A stretch of 64,000 nt of DNA from Candidatus Alcyoniella australis (lineage in GTDB: Bacteria > Lernaellota > Lernaellaia > JAVCCG01 > Alcyoniellaceae), in assembly GCA_030765605.1 (NCBI GenBank), contig JAVCCG010000113.1:16966-80965 (forward strand), given 5' to 3'. The notes under the pieces are model-generated. The model was not told the origin of the DNA. It ran no database searches and was given only the letters and a program-made list of their open reading frames with translations. Positions 7,890-15,145 of this stretch are shown here, piece by piece (positions within the stretch are counted from its first letter, which is position 1; every line of letters starts with the position of its first letter). The translations under genes were made by a program, and so were the position numbers.

Positions 7890-8315
7890 ATGTATATTAA
7901 ACATTTCCTCAGGTTTTCAGCGGGATTGATGATACTGTTCTTTTTCGTTTTTTTCTCTCTGATCGACTGGACGCTCGGACTTTTCTTTCTCGAAATAAGC
8001 GTTGCTTTGGTATTGGGGTGCTATCTCTATTTGCGAGCGGATGCTTACGCAAAGAGCCCGAGCAAATATCTCGTTGCGATGTTTATATATCATGCCTGTC
8101 TGGGGCTGATGGTGTTTTCTGTTTATCACCCGGTGTTGGGCGAGTACTTCATCGAAACGGTGATGGGGGAGCCAGCTAAATTGATGGTCTCGCTGTGGTA
8201 TGCGTTCGTCTTCGTCGTGTTAATTCAAGTGGTCAGTTTTATAATATGGCTGATCATTAAGTTTTTTCGCAAAACAGTAGGTATGATTGCTTCAAAACCA
8301 CGGGATGGAGAGTGA
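7890..8315 (+). CDS. four-helix membrane protein of the third islet
   Basis: A 141-residue protein with hydrophobic segments at about residues 10-28, 30-48, 58-80 and 104-128, predicted inner-membrane. The beginning (Met-x-Ile-Lys-His-Phe-Leu-Arg) is shared with the shorter gene at 8342. Bases 7902-7929, near its start, recur exactly at 8439-8466. AT-rich like the rest of the islet. Same general type as the pair at 5236-6146 but not an obvious homolog of them. Function unknown. Confidence 0.55.
   Translation: MYIKHFLRFSAGLMILFFFVFFSLIDWTLGLFFLEISVALVLGCYLYLRADAYAKSPSKYLVAMFIYHACLGLMVFSVYHPVLGEYFIETVMGEPAKLMVSLWYAFVFVVLIQVVSFIIWLIIKFFRKTVGMIASKPRDGE
7902..7929 (+). repeat. 28-bp direct repeat, copy 1
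   Basis: Identical to 8439-8466. It begins CATTTCCTCAGG and ends CGGGATTGA. Here it codes residues 5-13 of the membrane protein at 7890. The second copy lies inside the truncated paralog, so the repeat probably records a recombination or slippage event that shortened the second gene. Confidence 0.8.
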
Positions 8316-8341
8316 CGCAAATCAGGTAGGAAAAAAGTGAT

Positions 8342-8599
8342 ATGCATATTAAGCATTTCCTGCGGATAAGCATCAGCCTGATCCTGCTGGGGATCATCAT
8401 TTGCGGATTCTTTTTAAAAGGTGACAATGTATATCCGCCATTTCCTCAGGTTTTCAGCGGGATTGAAGAACCGACTAGGACGCTGAAGCAAGTATTCAAA
8501 CGAAAACAAGCAAGCTACATTCATTCCAACAGGACAGTTGAGAACCATGCGAAACAAGATCTATTCCAGCGGCCGGGTGCGGGTGGTCGACGCGGATAA
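8342..8599 (+). pseudogene. truncated paralog of the membrane protein at 7890
   Basis: The first 20 residues resemble the protein at 7890 (Met-x-Ile-Lys-His-Phe-Leu-Arg plus a hydrophobic segment). At 8439 it runs into an exact 28-bp copy of the start of that gene, in another frame, and from about 8500 it reads through the leader and beginning of the protease gene out of frame. The last 30 residues are therefore not native. It looks like a paralog cut by recombination at the right edge of the third islet. A single-pass membrane peptide might still be made. Confidence 0.5.
8439..8466 (+). repeat. 28-bp direct repeat, copy 2
   Basis: Exact second copy of 7902-7929, inside the truncated paralog at 8342. 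It sits about 80 bases before the protease start, close to the right border of the islet. Confidence 0.8.
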
Positions 8600-9509
8600 C
8601 TTCGTCACCGAGCACGTGATCTCCACCGAGGACGTTGACCGGGACGGCGAGGTGGTGGTCTTCGACGACCTGGAGCGCGCCGCGCGCAATTTCGTCAACA
8701 ATCCGGTGGTGTTGTTTTTTCACAACGCCGATCCGGCCACGCCCAAGCTGCCCATCGGCCGCAACCTCGAGCTGCGGCGCGAGCAGGGCCGGGTGGTGGC
8801 CCGCACCCAGTTCGCGGTGCGCGAGGACCAGAGCGGGTTCACGCGCACGTTGTGGAACCTGCACGTGGGCGGCTATCTCAACGGCGTGTCCATCGGCTTC
8901 CGCCCCGAACGGGTCGAGGTCGTGGGCCAGGGCCGCGAGGCAGTGCGCGTGGTGCATGTGGACGAGCTGCTCGAGTACAGCCTGGTGCCGATCCCGGCCA
9001 ACCCCGAGGCGCTGACCTCCATGGCCAAGGCCCTGGCCGATCGCCGCCGGGTCCAGCTCGGCAAGCCCTCGGCCTATGTCACGGGCTTTGCCACTGCCGA
9101 CGCCGCCCTAAACGCCCTGAGCGGCGAGCGCGATCCTGGCCAGCCCGACGCCCAGCGCCGTGCAGTTCGACCTCGACGACGCGTCGGAGATCAGCGAGCA
9201 CGACCTGCTGCTGGTGCCGCTGTCCACGTTGCGGGCCGTGCGTGTGGACTCCAAAAACAGCGACACGCTGTGCATCAGCCCCGCGTTGCCCACAGCCCCG
9301 GCCGGAGGCGAGACCATCGCCGCGAGTCTGGTCTATCGGCTCAACACCCGACCGACCTCCTCGTTCACCATCACGCGTGCCGGCTCGTTTTTCTGCGAGT
9401 GGGCGGCGGGATGCTGGGTCGATTCGATCAGCCTCAGCGTATCCAGCGGCTCCGAGCCGCGACTCAAGCTCGCGGGCGGATACGCGGACAAGTCGTACGC
9501 ACACTCTGA
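8547..9509 (+). pseudogene. prohead protease running into the tail tube gene
   Basis: From the ATG at 8547, the first 190 or so residues are a HK97-type (S78/U35) prohead maturation protease: Arg-Asp-Gly-Glu near residue 29, the core His in Phe-Phe-His-Asn-Ala-Asp (about 53-58), the Ser in Gly-Val-Ser-Ile-Gly-Phe (about 110-116), and Glu-Tyr-Ser-Leu-Val-Pro-Ile-Pro-Ala-Asn near 140-150. Its stop is absent. After about 9125 the frame continues for 380 bases as an Arg/Pro-rich shadow of the tail tube gene in another frame. The native 3' end, the capsid gene and head-tail connectors normally found here are missing, so a deletion is likely. The catalytic core seems complete. Confidence 0.7.
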
Positions 9510-10191
9510 CGCGTTGAGCCAGACCGTGGGAACCACCGACGGGACCACGATCTACGTCGAGCACCCGTACAAGTTCCGCGCCGGCACGGACGTTCCGTGC
9601 TGGGTCCAGATCGACGACGAGGTGCTCAAGGTCACGGCGGTCGATCTTGATACCGGGGCGCTGAGCGTGGAGCGCGGAGTGCAGGGGAGCGTGGCTGCCA
9701 CCCACGAACTGGCCGTAGCGGTTGAGCCCTACACGCCGACTCCGACGCTGTCCGACGCGTCGCCGTCCAGCGGCCTACTGGGCAAGCTGCGCTACGCCGA
9801 CTCGACCTCGAGCGGCCTGGACCTCTACGCCACGCAGATTGAGATCGAACTCGAGAACAAGTGCAAGGCGATCAACGGCCCGTTCGGCACGGCCATCCCG
9901 CAGGGCTTTGTCAGCGGTGAGAAACGCGAGGTCAACGTGCGACTCGGGCTGTACCTGACCCAGGACCAGGCTGAGCAGTGGGGCGCGGCCTTCAGCCGTG
10001 CGGACGTCGAGGACGTGATGCTGCAAATCGGCGTCAGCGCCGGGTCGGTGCTGGCCGCCTGTGTGCCCAAGCTACATCTAAAGCCGGTCGACATCGGAAT
10101 CGAGGACGCCGAGGAGATCGTGGTCACCCTCGAGGGGCGCGCCCTGTGCGGCTCGGAGGGCAACGACGAACTGATCCTCGCTTTTCTTTAA
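9160..10191 (+). CDS. phage tail tube/major tail-like protein
   Basis: A 343-residue beta-rich protein placed where the major tail protein is expected: before the tail chaperone with its frameshift and the tape measure. Residues about 195-330 (Leu-Lys-Ala-Ile-Asn-Gly-Pro-Phe then Asn-Val-Arg-Leu-Gly-Leu-Tyr-Leu) are the tube-like part; residues about 110-190 read like an extra Ig-type or hub insertion. The frame is open from 9121, just after a TGA, and GTG 9160 is the first usable start but has no ribosome site. The native start was probably lost in the deletion that joined it to the protease, or translation depends on ribosomes arriving from upstream. Confidence 0.6.
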   Translation: MQFDLDDASEISEHDLLLVPLSTLRAVRVDSKNSDTLCISPALPTAPAGGETIAASLVYRLNTRPTSSFTITRAGSFFCEWAAGCWVDSISLSVSSGSEPRLKLAGGYADKSYAHSDALSQTVGTTDGTTIYVEHPYKFRAGTDVPCWVQIDDEVLKVTAVDLDTGALSVERGVQGSVAATHELAVAVEPYTPTPTLSDASPSSGLLGKLRYADSTSSGLDLYATQIEIELENKCKAINGPFGTAIPQGFVSGEKREVNVRLGLYLTQDQAEQWGAAFSRADVEDVMLQIGVSAGSVLAACVPKLHLKPVDIGIEDAEEIVVTLEGRALCGSEGNDELILAFL

Positions 10192-10201
10192 GGAGGAAAA
10201 A

Positions 10202-10609
10202 ATGGAAATCAACGGACGCAAGGTGGGCGACGTGTTGACCTACGTGCCCGAGTACAACGGCAACCGCGGACTGAGCATGCACGACCGTGTGGAGGTCGAC
10301 CTGCTGCCGCTGTCCAACGCGGAGTTCGAGAATTTCGCCGCCCTGGCACTGCAACCCGACCCGACGCGCGGCAACGTAGCGGCCACTGGATTGCAACGCG
10401 ATCCAACCCGGCCGGTCAGATGCGTGCTGATCCAACGCGTAAGCGCGATCCGCAACCTGCGCTTTGGCGGCAGTCCGATTGTCAGCGGAGCAGATCTCGA
10501 ACGCCTGATGGACGATTATCGCTCCGAGGATCTGGCCGCGCTGATTCGCGAGATCGTGCAGGCCGCATCGGACGTCTCGACCCTGGAACAGGGCCTGCGA
10601 AAAAACTGA
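10202..10609 (+). CDS. tail assembly chaperone, short form (gpG-like)
   Basis: A 135-residue protein with an AAGGAGG ribosome site at 10191-10197. It lies between tail tube and tape measure, the standard place of the chaperone that coats the tape measure during tail assembly. The first 80 residues are mixed beta; residues 95-130 are helical and acidic. The frame ends Arg-Lys-Asn-stop on the slippery heptamer described at 10600. Identity rests on position and on the frameshift rather than on a sequence motif. Confidence 0.7.
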   Translation: MEINGRKVGDVLTYVPEYNGNRGLSMHDRVEVDLLPLSNAEFENFAALALQPDPTRGNVAATGLQRDPTRPVRCVLIQRVSAIRNLRFGGSPIVSGADLERLMDDYRSEDLAALIREIVQAASDVSTLEQGLRKN

Positions 10610-10989
10610 CCAGGCTCGCGGTCTTCCTTTGCGATCCGCGATCGCGTGAGTACGACTGCGAGCGTTGCAACGAGGAACTGCGGCGCGCGCGCAACTGCCT
10701 CGACGGCTTTGAGCCCGCGCCCCAGGTCTTTGGACCACGCGAGGCCAACCAGCGCGGCCTGGGGATCTTCACCCAGTGCCCGCGGGGGCTAATCCGTAGG
10801 CAGCCCGAGCTGCTGCATTTCTGGAACCTCTACTGCCGCTGCAGCACCCTCAAGGCGCTGCCCGGACCCGGCGGCCTCGACGATCAGGATGCGCGCACGA
10901 CTCAGGCGTTGATGGCGATATCCGAGACGCTGTGCACGCTGCAGCAGATAACCGCCGAGGCCGACTGGGCCAGAGCGAACCATAGGTGA
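10202..10989 (+). CDS. tail assembly chaperone, -1 frameshift product (gpGT-like)
   Basis: A -1 slip on A_AAA_AAC at 10600-10606 moves ribosomes into a frame that starts at 10606 and stays open to TGA 10987-10989, adding 127 residues to the 135 of the short form (262 in total). The extension has no start codon with a ribosome site of its own and ends four bases before the tape measure. It is Cys-rich, with Cys pairs near 10655-10665 and 10830-10840 that could bind metal. In siphophages the longer GT form recruits tail tube subunits. The frame and codon use of the extension match the neighbouring genes, so it is coding. Confidence 0.75.
10600..10606 (+). promoter_or_regulatory. programmed -1 frameshift slippery site
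   Basis: A_AAA_AAC in the zero frame, directly before the TGA at 10607-10609. This is a canonical X_XXY_YYZ heptamer, and the stop next to it is a usual arrangement. A 6-bp stem with a 3-base loop (10631-10645, GCGATC/GATCGC) lies downstream, but 24 bases away, further than most stimulatory structures. Confidence 0.75.
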
Positions 10990-10993
10990 GAAC

Positions 10994-11926
10994 ATGGCGC
11001 AGACTATTGCCAAACAGATCGAGATCGAGATCCTCGCCAAGGACCGTACGCGCGGTCTGCTTTCGCGGATCAACGCACTGATGCTCACGGCCCAACGCCG
11101 GGCCCAAGAGCTGGGTCAGAGCGCGGGCAAGGCGGCCGAAACCCTCGGCGCGCTGGGCGCGGGCTTGGATGCCGCGGCTGTTCAGCGCTACGGCGAAGGG
11201 CTGGTACTGGCCCGTTCCGAGCTCGAGACGCTCGACCAGCGGGTGACCGCGTTGTACCAGAGTTCGCAGATTCAGTTCTCGCTGCTCAGCGAAACGGTCT
11301 ACAGCGTGGGCCGTTCTTTCGACGCGGTGGGCAACACGTTTATCTCGGGCTTTGCCGATACGCTGATCTACGGCAGCTGGGACGCCGAGCGCGCGCTCAA
11401 GGGGCTGGGGCGCACGATCCTCACTACGCTGCTCGGCGCCCTGAGCCAGTGGGCTGTCAAGCAGCTGGTGATCAAGAGCCTGGAGTCGGCACAGATCGCG
11501 CTGCTCGCCGTGGAGCAGGGACAGGTCGCTGCGCTGACCCTGTCGTACAATGCCCTGGCCGCGGCCAAGCTCATTGCGTTGGGGCCCGCCGGCCTACTGC
11601 TGCACGGTGGCGGCGCAGTGATGCACGAGGGTGGACCTGTGCGACGCGCACATTCCGGATTGCGCGCCGACGAAGTCGGGCCGTTCATTTTGCAGCGCGG
11701 CGAGTTCGTGATGCAGCGCAGCACGGTTCAGTCCATCGGCTCGCAGCGCATGGCATATATCAACCAGACCGGGCAGCTGCCGCAGTCCAGTCCGACCATC
11801 AACATCACGGTCAACGCCGGCCCGGGAAGCGACGGCCGCAGGATCGGCCGCGACCTTGCTGAAGAGCTGTCCTGGCAAAGCCGCACCGGTCGGTTGCAGC
11901 TCGACCGCCGGGCGATCAGGGGTTAA
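10994..11926 (+). CDS. phage tail tape measure protein (short)
   Basis: A 310-residue protein, mostly helical at residues 1-100, with a hydrophobic helical middle (about 125-205), and the conserved C-terminal region of tape measures: Gly-Gly-Gly-Ala-Val-Met-His-Glu-Gly-Gly-Pro-Val then Glu-Val-Gly-Pro-Phe-Ile-Leu-Gln-Arg-Gly-Glu-Phe-Val (about 208-240). It sets tail length and is ejected ahead of DNA. Most siphophage tape measures are two to five times longer, so this would specify a short tail. It follows the chaperone by four bases and precedes the tail-tip genes by three. Confidence 0.8.
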   Translation: MAQTIAKQIEIEILAKDRTRGLLSRINALMLTAQRRAQELGQSAGKAAETLGALGAGLDAAAVQRYGEGLVLARSELETLDQRVTALYQSSQIQFSLLSETVYSVGRSFDAVGNTFISGFADTLIYGSWDAERALKGLGRTILTTLLGALSQWAVKQLVIKSLESAQIALLAVEQGQVAALTLSYNALAAAKLIALGPAGLLLHGGGAVMHEGGPVRRAHSGLRADEVGPFILQRGEFVMQRSTVQSIGSQRMAYINQTGQLPQSSPTINITVNAGPGSDGRRIGRDLAEELSWQSRTGRLQLDRRAIRG

Positions 11927-11929
11927 AGC

Positions 11930-14900
11930 ATGTCTGTAAACGACCGCAAATGGACCGAGGCCAACGGGATCATCCCGGCTGGCTATTCGTCCGGCACCTG
12001 TCATCAAGTGCTCAAAGACAGCACCGACAGCAGCCTGTTCTATGCCTGCTACGGCGGCGCGGGGGGCGGGATTGTATCTATTGACTCGGACGCCGACTCG
12101 GACAATGGCGCGCAGATCGCCTATGCCGACCTGGCAAACGCCTGCGCCCTGACACAAGACGATGATTATCTATATATCGGTACTGGCGAAGCATCGGGCA
12201 CTGGAGTACATCGTATCGCCAAGAGTTACCTTGCCGTGGCGGGTCCGGGCGGCGAACAAACAGCACACCTCGCTGTGTTCCTTTCGACTAGCACGGGTGA
12301 GCCGATTTACTCAAATGAGATCGGCGTGCGCGGGCTGGCGTTCAACGATAATCTTGACCACCTGGCGATCAGTTGCGGGCGGCTGTCGATCTACGACATG
12401 GAGACGCCGGGAGCCGAAGCGGTCTACGACAGCAGCGCATATTCTCCAGCCAACGGCCCGGTGGTTGCGAGTGGTGACAAGGCGTGGTGGGTCTTTAACG
12501 GAGACCGGGGCAAGGTCTGCGCAATCGACTTGACCACGCCCGCTGCCGACGATTTCCGTCCGGACGAATGCCTAATCGATCCCAGTGACGACTTCGGCGA
12601 TGCGTCGTTAGATGCGGCCCGCTGGGCCTTATACACAGAGGGCAGCCCGTCCTCATATTCGGCGACAGAATCCGGCGGGGCGTTGACTCTCGCCCTCACC
12701 CATCGCAACAGCAGCGGGGACGACGTAATCGGAGTTGGGGGGCAGAGCTATTTAGGGGCAGCTGACTTCTCGGTTGCTGTGGACTTCGGAGCGTTGACCA
12801 CCAGCGCGATCGGAGCATCCGACCTGCGGTCGATCAACCTTTACGTCCGGATCTTTGATGCAACTTGGTCGGCAAACCTGACCGGCGTAATCAGGGCGCA
12901 CAAAAACCCAACGACCGAATGGGTCCAGGCAACGTTTTACCGCGGAGGGGCGCTGATATTTGACACGTCAATCAGCCCCGCGGCGTGGAGTGCCGGGGTC
13001 AAACTTTATATCGAGCGGGTAGGAACAATCGTAACATGCTCATACGACACCGGCGGCGGCAAGACTACGATCAACAGCAACACGCACGCTGACAACAACA
13101 ACTATGACCGGCTGTGGATCGGCGGAATATATGCGACAGACCGCGATTTAACAGCGCCATACGACTCTACCATCTCCATTCCCGTCAACGACGTGGCTGT
13201 GGTCACAACGGCTGGTTATGCCGCCCTTCCGACCGGAACGATCAACGACATCGCCTTTGCACCGGGCACCGGCACCGACATGCTGCTATTGGCGACCAAC
13301 GCCGGGCTGTACAAGGTGGACACTGACACAAGCTCCGCCTGGGGCAGCTACGAGGACCTGAGCGTTGAGACGTTCGGTCAGTCCGGCTCGGGCGCGGATC
13401 ACGAGATTCTGCACGGCGCGTCCGATGCGTGCGCCTGTTGCGACGTGGACAGCAGCGCCACGGGAAGCAACGGGAACACCTTCGTAGGCACCGACAAAGG
13501 CGTGTCTGTGATCGACCTGTCGGACGATACGCTGGTCGGCTGGTTCGACAGCTCGGGCGGCCAGTGGGCAGGCGATAGCATCTCGCAGTCGACCAATAAC
13601 GACGCCATCGCCTGCCTGTCGATTGCCAACAATTCCAACTCCAAATTTGCCTATGGCGGATCGTCCGGACTGATCACTCCGGACGTCGACGCGCCGGGCG
13701 AGCCACAGGCCTTCGGCTATCAGGGCGATGATACGGATTGCATCCACACGCGCTGGGACCAGGCCACTGACCCGGACGTGGACTGCTACGAGATCGAGCG
13801 CAGCGGCAACGACGACGAGGGTACGTGGTATCGACTCAAAGACGACTTCACGTGGGCCACGTCGGGCGATTACTTACAGATCGACGCCCAGGACGAGCTG
13901 TGCAGCCTGCGGATCACCGACCTGTCCACCGGCCGCTATAAGGTGCGAGTGCGGACGCGGGACTACGCCAACAACGCCGGGGACTGGACGACCTCGAGTT
14001 GGATTTACATTGGCGTTCCCAGCTCGCTGTCGATCTCGATTCTCTCGGGCTCGACCCGCACTACCACCCGCGCGGTTACGCTCACGGTCAGCGGCTACAG
14101 CCACGCCGACGCCGGGCCGATCGCCAACTACGGCATCGATCAAATTTCCTTAAGCGACGACGATACCAACTGGGACGAATGGCGCGAGTTCACCGCAGGC
14201 GACTCCAACGATTACGACTACAACCTGCCTGTTGGCGACGGCAAGAAGACCGTGTACGTCAAGGGCCGCGACGAGGCGCAAAACGAGTCCAACAGCTATA
14301 GCTCGAGCATCGTCCTGTCCGAGGCGGGCGCCGGCTCGCTTGGCAACTACGCGGACAATGTACTGCTGGCGCTTGAGGGTACGCACTTTGAGGGCGACAA
14401 CGCCACGCTGACCTCGGACTCCGAGGCCTCGGGCTACGAGGACGACAACGTGCTCAGCGACGCCCTGGGGCAGACCTGGCGCACGACCAACGGTTCGGGC
14501 GTCAAGTACCTGCGCTTCGACCTGGGTTCGGCCAAGACGATCCATGCTGTAGCGATCCTCGGGCACAACTTCCAGTCGTCGGGCATCACGGCGCTTGATC
14601 TGAAGCTCCAAGCCAACACCACCGACACCTGGCTGACGCCCGCGCTTGAGGTCGACCTATCGGACTATCGAGCCCTGGACCGCATCGTCTACGTCACCGG
14701 CGGCGAGACCTATCGCTACTGGCGCATTCGGATGTCCGCGACCGGGATCGTCGGCTACCTCGAGATCGGCCGGGTGGTGCTGACTTCAGCGTTCCAGCCC
14801 CTGTTCAACTTCGACGACAGCTACACCTACGATCTTACCGACCCCTCGCCGATCAGCCGCACCGAGGCCGGACACCGGCGCGGCAAGGTCCGCGACGTGC

Positions 14901-15145
14901 GGCGCGGCTATCATCTGGGCTGGAGCAAATCGATCATGACCCTGGCCGACCAGGAAACTCTCGAGGATGCCTACTGCCAGTGCGGCGTACTACGGCCCGT
15001 GCTGGTGATTCCCGATCCGAGCACCACGGCACGGGCCTGCGCAACGGGCGTCTACGGACATCTGAGCAGCCCGCTGAGCTTTCGGCGTAGCGGCCCGGAG
15101 GACTACGCAGGCCTGACCCTTGACGTTGAGGAGATCACCGGATGA
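11930..15145 (+). CDS. large multidomain tail-tip/receptor-binding protein
   Basis: A 1071-residue protein. In order it shows: an Asp/Gly-rich beta-propeller-like N-terminus (about 1-210), a jelly-roll lectin-like segment (about 215-390, starting Asp-Asp-Phe-Gly-Asp-Ala-Ser-Leu), a second propeller-like stretch (about 415-580), a fibronectin type III-like domain (about 585-690), an Ig-like segment (about 690-800), a discoidin (F5/8 type C)-like domain (about 810-955, with Tyr-Leu-Arg-Phe-Asp-Leu-Gly), and a C-terminal tail-protein segment (about 957-1071). It probably builds the tail tip and carries sugar-binding modules. Its stop overlaps the next start (ATGA), so the two are co-translated. 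Domain names are by eye. Confidence 0.65.
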   Translation: MSVNDRKWTEANGIIPAGYSSGTCHQVLKDSTDSSLFYACYGGAGGGIVSIDSDADSDNGAQIAYADLANACALTQDDDYLYIGTGEASGTGVHRIAKSYLAVAGPGGEQTAHLAVFLSTSTGEPIYSNEIGVRGLAFNDNLDHLAISCGRLSIYDMETPGAEAVYDSSAYSPANGPVVASGDKAWWVFNGDRGKVCAIDLTTPAADDFRPDECLIDPSDDFGDASLDAARWALYTEGSPSSYSATESGGALTLALTHRNSSGDDVIGVGGQSYLGAADFSVAVDFGALTTSAIGASDLRSINLYVRIFDATWSANLTGVIRAHKNPTTEWVQATFYRGGALIFDTSISPAAWSAGVKLYIERVGTIVTCSYDTGGGKTTINSNTHADNNNYDRLWIGGIYATDRDLTAPYDSTISIPVNDVAVVTTAGYAALPTGTINDIAFAPGTGTDMLLLATNAGLYKVDTDTSSAWGSYEDLSVETFGQSGSGADHEILHGASDACACCDVDSSATGSNGNTFVGTDKGVSVIDLSDDTLVGWFDSSGGQWAGDSISQSTNNDAIACLSIANNSNSKFAYGGSSGLITPDVDAPGEPQAFGYQGDDTDCIHTRWDQATDPDVDCYEIERSGNDDEGTWYRLKDDFTWATSGDYLQIDAQDELCSLRITDLSTGRYKVRVRTRDYANNAGDWTTSSWIYIGVPSSLSISILSGSTRTTTRAVTLTVSGYSHADAGPIANYGIDQISLSDDDTNWDEWREFTAGDSNDYDYNLPVGDGKKTVYVKGRDEAQNESNSYSSSIVLSEAGAGSLGNYADNVLLALEGTHFEGDNATLTSDSEASGYEDDNVLSDALGQTWRTTNGSGVKYLRFDLGSAKTIHAVAILGHNFQSSGITALDLKLQANTTDTWLTPALEVDLSDYRALDRIVYVTGGETYRYWRIRMSATGIVGYLEIGRVVLTSAFQPLFNFDDSYTYDLTDPSPISRTEAGHRRGKVRDVRRGYHLGWSKSIMTLADQETLEDAYCQCGVLRPVLVIPDPSTTARACATGVYGHLSSPLSFRRSGPEDYAGLTLDVEEITG

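Noticed and set aside
10420..10600. Independent start for the second chaperone frame at ATG 10420
   Set aside because: The first 60 codons would lie inside the short chaperone in another frame with an Arg/Asp-rich shadow composition. Only the part after 10606 looks native, which the frameshift explains.
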